From Methylophilus sp. 14 (lineage in GTDB: Bacteria; Pseudomonadota; Gammaproteobacteria; Burkholderiales; Methylophilaceae), in the NCBI RefSeq assembly GCF_015354345.1, contig NZ_JADKYS010000001.1, positions 310,001-374,000 of the forward strand: a stretch of DNA of 64,000 nucleotides, read 5' to 3'. Positions 47,939 through 56,244 of this stretch are shown piece after piece. How positions within the stretch are numbered: position 1 is the first letter of the stretch; each line of letters opens with the position of its first letter. The notes under the pieces are model-generated. The model saw only the letters and a program-made list of their open reading frames with translations. It was not told the DNA's origin and did not search any database. The position numbers and the translations under genes are program-made.

Positions 47939-49083
47939 CAGTATCCGTGATTCAACCTTCTGCCATGTTGGGGATGCTGGGTGGCGGCCAGCTCGGCCGT
48001 TTCTTTGTGATTGCCGCGCATGAAATGGGCTACAAAGTCACCGTGCTGGACCCGGATAAAAACAGTCCGGCGGGCATGATTGCCGATGTGCATTTGTGTG
48101 CCGCCTTTGATGATGCCGCTGCTTTGCAGGTCATGGCTGATACCTGTCAGGCGATTTCAACTGAATTTGAAAACGTACCTGCTGAAACGCTGGCTACTTT
48201 GGCAAAATCGACGATTGTGCATCCAAGTGCGGATGCAGTGGCGATCGCACAGCACCGGATCAAGGAAAAAACCTTCTTCAAGGAATCTGGCTTGCCCGTA
48301 GGGCCATTTGTACCAGTGACTGTTGAAAGTGATCTGCCTGCAGATGGTGACATGTATCCGGCAGTGCTGAAAGTGGCGCGTTTTGGCTACGATGGCAAAG
48401 GCCAGGCGCGCGTGGCGAATCGCGAGCAAGCAGTTGCCGCTTTTCAGGGCTTTAAGCAAGAAGTCTGTGTGCTGGAAAAAATGTTGCCACTGGATCTGGA
48501 AGTTTCTGTGGTGCTGGCGCGTGATGTGCATGGCAATATTGCTGCGTTCCCGACCGCTGAAAATAGCCATTTGAATGGCATTCTGGATATCAGCATTGCC
48601 CCGGCGAGATGCTCTGAAGTGATTAAAGCCAATGCGCAGGAGCTGGCTAAGAAGCTGGCTACCAAGCTGAATTACGTAGGTGTCTTGGGTGTAGAGTTTT
48701 TCGTGGTGGGCAACCAGTTGCTGGTCAATGAAATTGCGCCGCGTCCACATAACTCTGGCCATTACACGCTGGATGCTTGTGTGACCAACCAGTTTGAACA
48801 GCAGGTGCGTGTCATTACTGGCCAGGCGCTAGGCAGCCCGCATTTGCATAGCAATGCGGTCATGGTGAATATCCTGGGTGATAGCTGGTTGTATAGTGGC
48901 AAGCAAGTGGAGCCCGCATGGGATAAAGCCTTTGCCCATGGCAACCTCAAAATGCATTTGTATGGCAAACATGAGCCGCGCAAAGCGCGCAAAATGGGGC
49001 ATTTCACTGTGGTTGGTGAAGATGCGCAAGCCGTGCTCAATGCTGCCAAGGTGGCGCGTAGTGAGCTGCATATCGGTGAATAA
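47935..49083 (+). CDS. purK: 5-(carboxyamino)imidazole ribonucleotide synthase
   Basis: PurK uses ATP and bicarbonate to make N5-CAIR from AIR, the substrate of PurE. The protein of 382 residues is an ATP-grasp enzyme with [14 protein letters not shown] at the N-terminus, [14 protein letters not shown] (ATP binding) and [18 protein letters not shown]. It overlaps purE by four bases and is followed by a terminator. Confidence 0.97.
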   Translation: MTVSVIQPSAMLGMLGGGQLGRFFVIAAHEMGYKVTVLDPDKNSPAGMIADVHLCAAFDDAAALQVMADTCQAISTEFENVPAETLATLAKSTIVHPSADAVAIAQHRIKEKTFFKESGLPVGPFVPVTVESDLPADGDMYPAVLKVARFGYDGKGQARVANREQAVAAFQGFKQEVCVLEKMLPLDLEVSVVLARDVHGNIAAFPTAENSHLNGILDISIAPARCSEVIKANAQELAKKLATKLNYVGVLGVEFFVVGNQLLVNEIAPRPHNSGHYTLDACVTNQFEQQVRVITGQALGSPHLHSNAVMVNILGDSWLYSGKQVEPAWDKAFAHGNLKMHLYGKHEPRKARKMGHFTVVGEDAQAVLNAAKVARSELHIGE

Positions 49084-49100
49084 CTGATTTGCAAAAAAGA

Positions 49101-49125
49101 AAGCCCGGCATGCCCGGGCTTTTTT
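49101..49125 (+). terminator. terminator after purK
   Basis: AAGCCCGG and CCGGGCTT form a stem across GCATGC-type loop bases, followed by TTTTT, beginning 18 bp after the purK stop. Confidence 0.85.
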
Positions 49126-49163
49126 GTGTCTGGTGTTTACTGTGTCGGTGACTATCAGGCAAT

Positions 49164-49191
49164 AAAAAAGCCGGACATGCGTCCGGCTCTT
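49164..49191 (-). terminator. terminator after rpsT
   Basis: On the minus strand AGCCGGAC and GTCCGGCT pair around a 4-nt loop and are followed by TTTTTTATT, beginning 22 bp after the rpsT stop. Confidence 0.85.
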
Positions 49192-49213
49192 TTAGTATGC
49201 ACCCCTACTGAAA

Positions 49214-49585
49214 TTATTCAGCGGCTTTTTTCGCGCGAGGCTTAGCAGCTTTTTTAGCTGGTGCCGCTTCGGCTTTAGATGCAGCTGCTTTTTTCACAGA
49301 AGACAAAGTCGCAGGTGCTTCACCGGACAATGCTTTGATCGCAGCAGTCAAACGGCTCTTATGACGAGCAGCTTTGTTTTTGTGAATGATTTTTTTGTCG
49401 GCGATACGGTCGATCACGCTAACGTTTTCTTGGTAAGAAGCTACAGCAGCAGCTTTGTCACCAGTTTGAATCGCTTTGATTACTTTTTTGATCGCAGTAC
49501 GCAAAGTAGAGCGCAACGCAGCATTGTGCGCGTTTACTTTGACGGATTGGCGCGCGCGTTTGCGGGCTTGTGCGGTATTTGCCAT
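49214..49585 (-). CDS. rpsT: 30S ribosomal protein S20
   Basis: S20 binds 16S rRNA early in small-subunit assembly. The protein has 123 residues. It has [21 protein letters not shown] at the start (only the first part is conserved) and [16 protein letters not shown] in the middle. The usual S20 is about 87-90 residues. The extra 30 or so at the end are a lysine- and alanine-rich tail ([18 protein letters not shown]). It is divergent from murJ, the common proteobacterial arrangement. Confidence 0.96.
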   Translation of the reverse strand: MANTAQARKRARQSVKVNAHNAALRSTLRTAIKKVIKAIQTGDKAAAVASYQENVSVIDRIADKKIIHKNKAARHKSRLTAAIKALSGEAPATLSSVKKAAASKAEAAPAKKAAKPRAKKAAE

Positions 49586-49792
49586 ATTCGTTTTATCCTG
49601 TAACTTTCAAAAGGGGTGTGATACGAAACCGTGCATCATACTGTTTTTACTTTGTTTTTGCAAGATTAAAAACGCATTTAGTCGATTGATTGTTGCTGCA
49701 TGGTAAAATCGGCCAACTTTTTAATCTGCTGACAGTTCGCTGTGCGCGATACACTGCCAAAAATATTCTAAGGCGCGTATTTTCCATCATTT

Positions 49793-51337
49793 ATGAATTT
49801 GCTCAAAGCACTGGCCACCGTGGGTGGCATGACGTTTATTTCGCGCCTGCTCGGTTTTGTACGCGATACGCTGATCGCTCGTATTTTTGGTGCGGGCATG
49901 GCGACGGATGCGTTTTTTGTCGCGTTTAAAATCCCCAACCTGCTACGCCGTATTTCTGGTGAGGGCGCGTTTAGCCAGGCGTTTGTGCCTATTCTTTCCG
50001 AATACCGCAAGCAGCGTACGCCTGAAGCGACCAAAGCCTTGATTAACCATGTTGCCAGTTTGCTTGGCCTGTTTCTGGTGGCGATCACCATTGTGGGCAT
50101 GCTGGCTGCGCCGCTGATTGTGCGCCTGACCTCGCCGGGCTTTGTGCATGACCCGGCCAAGTTTGCATTGACGACTGAGCTGTTGCGCATCACCTTTCCT
50201 TATATCCTGTTTATTTCACTGGTATCGATGGCGGGCGGTGTGCTTAACGCATTCAGCAAGTTCCAGGTGCCTGCATTTACGCCGGTTTGGCTCAATTTGA
50301 GTTTTATCACGGCCGCGATTTTTATTGCGCCGCATTTTCATAACTCAGTGTATGTGCTGGCTTGGGCGGTGTTTGTCGGCGGTATTATCCAGTTGCTGTA
50401 TCAGTTGCCTTATCTGCAAGAAATCGGCATGTTGCCGCGTTATGCGCTTAATTTTGAGGATGAAGGCGTGCGCCGCATCCTCAAACTAATGGGGCCGGCC
50501 ATTTTTGGCGTGTCTGTGGCGCAGATTTCCATCGTGCTGAACAACATTTTTGCTTCATTTATGCCCACTGGCAGTGTCTCCTGGCTGTATTACGCGGATC
50601 GCCTGATGGAGTTCCCGACCGGTGTGTTGGGCGTGGCATTGGGTACCATTTTGTTACCCAGTTTATCCAAAGCGCACGTCGATAAATCCAGCACGGAGTT
50701 CTCGTTGTTGCTGGACTGGGGCTTGCGCCTGACTTTTATGCTAGCAATTCCGGCGGCGGTGGCGATGGCGGTGCTGTCTAAGCCACTGGTCGCCAGCCTG
50801 TTTTATTACGGCAAGTTCACCGCTATGGACGTATTACAAACTGAGCGCGCACTCATTGCGTATAGCCTGAGCCTGCTTGGGCTGATTATGGTGAAGGTAC
50901 TTGCACCAGGATTTTATGCGCGCCAGAACGTTAAAACGCCGGTTAAAATTGCCATCTTTACCCTGGTGATGACGCAAATCATGAATGTGGCTTTCTTGTG
51001 GTTCACTTCATTACAACATGCTGGATTAGCGCTGGCCGTTGGCCTTGGAGCTTGCCTCAACGCGACCTTGCTTTGGGTGACTTTGCAAAAAACGGGCGCT
51101 TATCAGCCACAGGCTGGCTGGGTGTACTTCCTGCTCAAATTGCTGGTTGCCGTCACTGTCATGGCGCTGGTGTTGCATGCTGCGGCAACTTGGTCCGGCG
51201 ATTGGCTGGCCATGGCGACATTGACCCGCATGACGCATCTGGCAGGCATCGTTGTGCTGGGCATGAGTGTGTATTTTGCTGCACTCGGCCTGCTTGGTTT
51301 TCGGCCAAGGGACTTTATGAAACGGGTGGCCAAATGA
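49793..51337 (+). CDS. murJ: lipid II flippase MurJ
   Basis: MurJ (MviN) moves lipid II across the inner membrane during peptidoglycan synthesis. The protein has 514 residues with about fourteen membrane segments. It starts MNLLKALATVGGMTFISRLLG followed by FVRDTLIARIFGAG, typical of the family, and has GEGAFSQAFVPILSEY. Its last bases overlap the start of ribF (ATGATG at 51334-51339), so the two genes are coupled. rpsT is divergent upstream. Confidence 0.96.
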   Translation: MNLLKALATVGGMTFISRLLGFVRDTLIARIFGAGMATDAFFVAFKIPNLLRRISGEGAFSQAFVPILSEYRKQRTPEATKALINHVASLLGLFLVAITIVGMLAAPLIVRLTSPGFVHDPAKFALTTELLRITFPYILFISLVSMAGGVLNAFSKFQVPAFTPVWLNLSFITAAIFIAPHFHNSVYVLAWAVFVGGIIQLLYQLPYLQEIGMLPRYALNFEDEGVRRILKLMGPAIFGVSVAQISIVLNNIFASFMPTGSVSWLYYADRLMEFPTGVLGVALGTILLPSLSKAHVDKSSTEFSLLLDWGLRLTFMLAIPAAVAMAVLSKPLVASLFYYGKFTAMDVLQTERALIAYSLSLLGLIMVKVLAPGFYARQNVKTPVKIAIFTLVMTQIMNVAFLWFTSLQHAGLALAVGLGACLNATLLWVTLQKTGAYQPQAGWVYFLLKLLVAVTVMALVLHAAATWSGDWLAMATLTRMTHLAGIVVLGMSVYFAALGLLGFRPRDFMKRVAK

Positions 51338-52239
51338 TGCAGATATTTCGCCATATTCCAGCCACGTCCTTGCCGCAAGCCATCGCTATCGGCAATTTTG
51401 ATGGCATGCATTTGGGGCACCAGGCCTTGCTGCGCCAACTGGTGGCTTATGCGCAAACCTACAAAATTACGCCCGCGGTGATGACCTTTGAGCCGCATCC
51501 TCGCGAGTTTTTCATGCCGCAGAATGCACCTGCGCGCCTGGCTTCCATGCGTGAAAAGCTGGAATATTTTGCCGAATGTGGCGTGCAGCATGTGTATGTG
51601 CAACGCTTTAACCAGGCGTTTGCAGCGCAAAGCCCGGCCGCCTTTATGCAAGTGTTGCGTCAGCAACTTAATGCCAATGTGGTCATGGTGGGCGAAGATT
51701 TCTGCTTTGGTGCCAAACGGGCAGGCACGGTACAAACCTTGATTGAAAACGGTTTTAACGTGATTCCGCTGCCGGAAGTGCAATTACATGGCGAGCGCGT
51801 CTCCAGCACGTTGGTGCGCAATGCGCTGGCCGCGGGTGAGCTGGTCAAAGCGCATACCTTGCTTGACCGCCCTTACAGCATCAGCGGCAAGGTGGTGCAT
51901 GGGGCCAAGCTCGGGCGCCAACTGGGCTACCCGACAGCCAATGTGCATATGCGCCACGAACGGCCTGCACTGACCGGGGTTTATGCGGTAAAATTGAACA
52001 ATTTACCGGCGGTTGCCAATTTGGGTAACCGGCCGACCCTGGAAGGCATCCCCAAACTCAAGCTGGAAGTGCATGTGTTTGATTTTAATGGTGATCTTTA
52101 TGATCAGCATGTGCATGTGCAGTTTTTTCATAAACTGCGTGAAGAACAAAAGTTTGCCGGACTGGATGCATTGAAAGCGCAAATCGCGCTGGATGCCTTG
52201 CAGGCGAAACAATATTTTACCGCCGATGAACGCGGATAA
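51334..52239 (+). CDS. ribF: bifunctional riboflavin kinase / FAD synthetase
   Basis: RibF makes FMN from riboflavin and FAD from FMN. The protein has 301 residues. The nucleotidyltransferase part has IGNFDGMHLGHQALL, TFEPHPREFF and GEDFCFGAKRAG. The kinase part starts near residue 185 with HGAKLGRQLGYPTANV. The ATG at 51334 or 51337 overlaps the murJ stop codon; a much longer frame upstream is antisense-like and unsupported. The last residues (TADERG) and the stop codon are encoded by the left arm of a repeat element. Confidence 0.95.
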   Translation: MMQIFRHIPATSLPQAIAIGNFDGMHLGHQALLRQLVAYAQTYKITPAVMTFEPHPREFFMPQNAPARLASMREKLEYFAECGVQHVYVQRFNQAFAAQSPAAFMQVLRQQLNANVVMVGEDFCFGAKRAGTVQTLIENGFNVIPLPEVQLHGERVSSTLVRNALAAGELVKAHTLLDRPYSISGKVVHGAKLGRQLGYPTANVHMRHERPALTGVYAVKLNNLPAVANLGNRPTLEGIPKLKLEVHVFDFNGDLYDQHVHVQFFHKLREEQKFAGLDALKAQIALDALQAKQYFTADERG

Positions 52240-52323
52240 ACGCCGATTACCCTGAGTGCTCAAGTGGATACTGTGCATTGTTAGGGAATTTTATCGGCGT
52301 CTATTTGCGTTCATCGGCGGTTA
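52218..52323. repeat. inverted-repeat element at the ribF-ileS junction
   Basis: The left arm (52218-52250: CCGCCGATGAACGC, then ATAAACGCCGATTA) is repeated in reverse complement at 52290-52323 with small differences, around a 40-bp centre. It can fold into one long hairpin. It encodes the end of ribF on its left side and ends 17 bp before ileS. It resembles a small non-autonomous palindromic repeat. Confidence 0.8.
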
Positions 52324-52339
52324 ACTCATGGATTTTTAA

Positions 52340-55225
52340 ATGACTGACCAAACCAAAGATTCAAAATATAAACTGAATTTACCTGAAACCAGTTTCCCAA
52401 TGCGCGGCGATTTGTCCAAGCGCGAACCGGCCTGGTTAAAAAGCTGGCAAGAGCGCAAGGTCTACGAGCGCATCCGTGCCAAGCGCAAAGGCGCACCAGC
52501 CTTTATTTTGCACGATGGCCCGCCGTATGCTAACGGGGACATTCACATTGGTCACGCCGTTAATAAAATCCTCAAGGACATCATCATCAAAGCCAAAACC
52601 ATGAGTGGTTTTGACGCGCCGTATGTGCCGGGCTGGGATTGCCATGGCCTGCCGATTGAGCTGGTGGTAGAGAAAAACCACGGCAAAAATATTGATCCGG
52701 CCAAGTTCCGCGAACTGTGCCGCGCCTACGCGGCTGAACAGGTCGAGAAACAGAAAAAAGACTTTATCCGCCTGGGCGTATTGGGTGACTGGGATCATCC
52801 TTACCTGACCATGGCGTTTAATACCGAGGCCGATATCATGCGCGCCTTGGGCGACATCTACCAGAATGGCTATTTGTACCAAGGCTCCAAGCCGGTGCAC
52901 TGGTGTGTGGACTGTGGTTCTGCGTTGGCTGAAGCTGAGGTGGAATACGAAGATGTGAATTCACCTGCGATTGATGTGGGCTTTAAAGTGGTGGATAACG
53001 CGGCGCTGGGCCAAGCGTTTGGTGCCACTGTGAGTGGCGATGCTTATGCTGTCATCTGGACCACAACGCCTTGGACATTGCCGGCAAACCAGGCCGTGAG
53101 TGTGAATGCAGCGCTTGAGTATGACTTGATACAGACCAGCAAAGGCTTGCTGATCCTGGTGCGTGAGTTGGCAGAAAAAACGCTGGCCAGATATGCAGAA
53201 GAAAATACTTCTGTGATCGGCAGCTGCAAGGGCGAAGCCTTGCGCGGTTTGTTGCTGCAACACCCGTTCGATAACCGCCAGGTGCCTGTGATCACCGGCG
53301 ACCACGTGACCACCGACGCCGGTACTGGCCTGGTGCATACGGCCGCCGCCCATGGTAACGATGACTGGTTGGTGATGCGCGCTAATTTCCCGAATGAGAA
53401 ACCGCGCGTACTGATTGGTGGCGATGGCAAGTTCTTTAGCAGCGAATTGGTCGAACTGGCTGAAATCCGCGGCTTGAGCCGCCAGGATGCTAACAAGATC
53501 ATTTTGGCTAAACTGCAGGAAAACGGTGTGCTGTTTGCCTCTGCACGTTTAAACCATAGCTTCCCGCATTGCTGGCGCCATAAAACGCCGCTCATGCAAT
53601 TGGCGACGCACCAGTGGTTTATCGGCATGAACTCCGTCGGCCAAGATGGCAAAGCCTTGCGTGAGCATGCGAATACCGCCGTCGACGCAACACAGTTCTT
53701 CCCGAGCTGGGGCCGTGCCCGTTTAGAGGCGATGATCAAAAACCGCCCAGACTGGTGCGTGTCGCGCCAGCGTAACTGGGGCGTGCCTATGCCGTTTTTT
53801 GTACACAAGGAAACCGGCGAGCCACATCCACAAACAGCGCAATTACTCGAAACCGTATGCAAACAAGTCGAGCAACAGGGCATTGAAGCCTGGTTTAGTC
53901 TCGATGGTGTGGCTTTCTTAGCCGAGCATGCGCCAGCCAATGCCGAGCAGTATAAAAAAGTGACCGATACGCTGGACGTCTGGTTTGACTCCGGTGCCAC
54001 GCATTATGCCGTGGTGCGCTCTGAGCAGCATCCGACCTTGTCTGCCGCCGCCAAGCAGCGTGAGGCTGAACATCAGCCAGTAGCAGATTTGTACCTCGAA
54101 GGCTCAGACCAGCACCGTGGCTGGTTCCAGTCCAGCTTGCTGACCGGTTGTGCCATTGACGGCAACGCGCCTTACAAGGCCTTGCTCACGCATGGTTTTG
54201 TGGTGGATGGTGCTGGCCATAAAATGAGTAAGTCCAAGGGCAACGTCGTCGCGCCACAAAAAGTGATGGACACTTACGGCGCCGACATTCTGCGTTTGTG
54301 GGTGGCTTCTACCGATTATTCCGGCGAGCTGACCATCAGTGACGAGATTTTGAAACGCGTGGCCGATGGCTACCGCCGTATCCGTAATACCTTGCGTTTC
54401 CTGTTGTCCAACCTTGCTGATTTTGATGCCAGCAAAGACCTGCTGCCGGTCGATCAGTGGCTGGAAATTGACCGCTACGCATTGCACCTGACACAGCAAT
54501 TGCAAACAGGCATTCTGGCGGATTACGATAAGTACGAATTCCATCTGGCCGTGCAAAAGTTCGTTGGTTTCTGTTCTGAGGATTTGGGTGGTTTCTACCT
54601 GGATATCCTCAAAGATCGTTTGTACACCAGTGGCGAAACTTCGCATGCGCGTCGTGCCGCACAAAGTGCCTTGTATCACATCACCCATGCCATGATGCGC
54701 TTGATGGCGCCGATTTTGAGCTTTACGGCGGATGAAATTTGGCAGACCTTGGGCCTGGATAGCGTCGCCACGGTGTTTGAAGAGGACTGGTATAAGTTGC
54801 CAGATTTGTTGGCGGGGCAAGATCCACTTGATAATTGGGATGGCTGGGTATTGCCAGGCAGATGGCAGATTATTCTTGAATGGCGTTCACGGGTAAATAA
54901 AAAGCTTGAGGAATCACGCGCCTCAGGCCTAATTGGAGCTTCATTGGCTGCTGAGATAGATATTTATACTCTAGATGCGGATTACGATGCTTTAATTGCT
55001 CTAGGTGATGATCTGAGGTTTGTATTAATTTCCTCAAGAGCTACTGTTCATCGTGTTGAGAAGTCAGAGCATCAAAATATCGTAGTGACACCAAGTCAAC
55101 ATCAGAAATGCGACCGCTGCTGGCATTACCGTGCCGATGTCGGCAGCGATGCAGCGCACCCGACCATTTGTGGTCGTTGCGTGAGCAATTTGTTTGGTAA
55201 AGGCGAAGCGCGCAAATATGCTTAA
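52340..55225 (+). CDS. ileS: isoleucyl-tRNA synthetase
   Basis: IleRS charges tRNA-Ile and edits valine. The protein has 961 residues. It has the HIGH-type motif [15 protein letters not shown] (about residues 68-82), the CP1 editing domain with [14 protein letters not shown], the [17 protein letters not shown] region, KMSKSKGN as the KMSKS loop and a C-terminal zinc finger CDRCWHYR with a later CGRCVSN. About 270 bp near the 3' end (54840-55100) use AT-rich codons unlike the rest, a possible recombination patch. It lies in the conserved order murJ-ribF-ileS-lspA. Confidence 0.97.
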   Translation: MTDQTKDSKYKLNLPETSFPMRGDLSKREPAWLKSWQERKVYERIRAKRKGAPAFILHDGPPYANGDIHIGHAVNKILKDIIIKAKTMSGFDAPYVPGWDCHGLPIELVVEKNHGKNIDPAKFRELCRAYAAEQVEKQKKDFIRLGVLGDWDHPYLTMAFNTEADIMRALGDIYQNGYLYQGSKPVHWCVDCGSALAEAEVEYEDVNSPAIDVGFKVVDNAALGQAFGATVSGDAYAVIWTTTPWTLPANQAVSVNAALEYDLIQTSKGLLILVRELAEKTLARYAEENTSVIGSCKGEALRGLLLQHPFDNRQVPVITGDHVTTDAGTGLVHTAAAHGNDDWLVMRANFPNEKPRVLIGGDGKFFSSELVELAEIRGLSRQDANKIILAKLQENGVLFASARLNHSFPHCWRHKTPLMQLATHQWFIGMNSVGQDGKALREHANTAVDATQFFPSWGRARLEAMIKNRPDWCVSRQRNWGVPMPFFVHKETGEPHPQTAQLLETVCKQVEQQGIEAWFSLDGVAFLAEHAPANAEQYKKVTDTLDVWFDSGATHYAVVRSEQHPTLSAAAKQREAEHQPVADLYLEGSDQHRGWFQSSLLTGCAIDGNAPYKALLTHGFVVDGAGHKMSKSKGNVVAPQKVMDTYGADILRLWVASTDYSGELTISDEILKRVADGYRRIRNTLRFLLSNLADFDASKDLLPVDQWLEIDRYALHLTQQLQTGILADYDKYEFHLAVQKFVGFCSEDLGGFYLDILKDRLYTSGETSHARRAAQSALYHITHAMMRLMAPILSFTADEIWQTLGLDSVATVFEEDWYKLPDLLAGQDPLDNWDGWVLPGRWQIILEWRSRVNKKLEESRASGLIGASLAAEIDIYTLDADYDALIALGDDLRFVLISSRATVHRVEKSEHQNIVVTPSQHQKCDRCWHYRADVGSDAAHPTICGRCVSNLFGKGEARKYA

Positions 55226-55237
55226 CTTAAACAACCC

Positions 55238-55428
55238 ACGTCGTTCCCGTGCAGGGTGTAGCAGGGGTTTCGCACAGCATGCTGTGCGCCTGCGTAACGG
55301 TTGGATTCTGAGCAAGCCAACGCGCCCTGCAAAGGGGAATCCAGGCCAGTCTGTTTACACCGGTATTTTAGGATGTCGGGTAGCGCTTGTCTCACCTCGA
55401 CTGGATTCCGGCCTGCGCCGGAATGACG
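55238..55428. repeat. composite repeat element between ileS and lspA
   Basis: A left pair (GTTCCC and GCAGGG near 55241-55257, with CCCTGCA and GGGGAA near 55326-55341) forms an imperfect inverted repeat around the palindrome GCACAGCATGCTGTGC. The 28-base REP-like unit (55401-55428), also found reversed at 2029-2056, follows. The unit ends 4 bp before the lspA start codon. No gene lies here. Confidence 0.7.
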
Positions 55429-55432
55429 GACT

Positions 55433-55906
55433 ATGCGCTTAGGTTCCGCGACACCCTGGTTGGTATTGAGCGCGGTGGTGATCGCGCTCGACCTCTACAC
55501 CAAACATTTGGTGCAGTTGGCGTTTGTCTATGGTGAACATTTGCCGGTCACTGGTTTTTTTGATTTGGTGCGTTACCACAATACCGGCGCGGCATTCAGC
55601 TTTTTAGCCGATGCCGGTGGCTGGCAGCATGGTTTCTTTACCGCAGTCTCTACGCTGGCTTCGGCTGTGATGGTGTATCTGCTGGTCAAGCATCCACAAA
55701 AAAAGCTGTTCTGCTTTGGCTTGGCGCTGGTGTTAGGTGGTGCCTTGGGTAATCTGTATGACCGATTGACGCTGGGCTATGTGGTTGATTTTCTGTTGTT
55801 TTATTATCAGCAATGGGCTTGGCCTGCGTTTAATGTGGCCGATAGCGCCATTTGTGTTGGCGTGGCTTTGTTGATGCTGGATAGTTTTAAACAGCCTGAT
55901 GCGTAG
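55433..55906 (+). CDS. lspA: lipoprotein signal peptidase
   Basis: LspA is the inner-membrane aspartic protease that cleaves prolipoprotein signal peptides after lipidation. The protein has 157 residues and four membrane helices. Conserved parts are VRYHNTGAAFSFL, NLYDRLTLGYVVDFL with one catalytic Asp, and FNVADSAI with the other. The ATG at 55433 has only a weak ribosome-binding site because a repeat element runs almost to the start; coupling to ileS is interrupted by that 200-bp element. Confidence 0.95.
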   Translation: MRLGSATPWLVLSAVVIALDLYTKHLVQLAFVYGEHLPVTGFFDLVRYHNTGAAFSFLADAGGWQHGFFTAVSTLASAVMVYLLVKHPQKKLFCFGLALVLGGALGNLYDRLTLGYVVDFLLFYYQQWAWPAFNVADSAICVGVALLMLDSFKQPDA

Positions 55907-55926
55907 GACTTGATAGCCAAGGTGCC

Positions 55927-56244
55927 ATGATGGAGGGTTTGCAATATACCTTTAGCGATGTCATCAAGCAGTGGTTAGGCAGCAAAAGTACCTGGCATTA
56001 CATCAGCTTGCCCGTCGCCATGTCAGATGAAATCCATACCTTGAGCCAATATCATCAGACCAAGCGCCGTGGTTGGGGCGCCGTCAAGGTAGACGTGAGT
56101 GTGGGCGATCAGCACTGGCAAACTTCAATATTCCCGGCGTTTGAAGGCAAACGCTATGCGCTGTTTTTAAAAGCAGATGTGCGTAAGCAGTTGGGCGTGG
56201 CGGTAGGCAGCGAGATTACCGTGTCGTTAACAGTTCGGTTTTAG
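55927..56244 (+). CDS. DUF1905 family protein
   Basis: The 105-residue protein has the DUF1905 pattern: WHYISLPVAMSDEI near the start, KRRGWGAVKVDVSVGDQHWQTSIFP, then KRYALFLKADVRKQLGVAVGSEITVSL. The fold is a small beta-barrel and the function is unknown. It starts 20 bp after lspA, so it may be in the same transcript. Its 3' end overlaps the 3' end of the convergent EAL gene by 29 bp. Confidence 0.8.
   Translation: MMEGLQYTFSDVIKQWLGSKSTWHYISLPVAMSDEIHTLSQYHQTKRRGWGAVKVDVSVGDQHWQTSIFPAFEGKRYALFLKADVRKQLGVAVGSEITVSLTVRF

Noticed and set aside
50998-51333. N-terminal extension of ribF
   Set aside because: It lies wholly inside murJ in another frame and has no family similarity; RibF starts at the ATGATG overlap.
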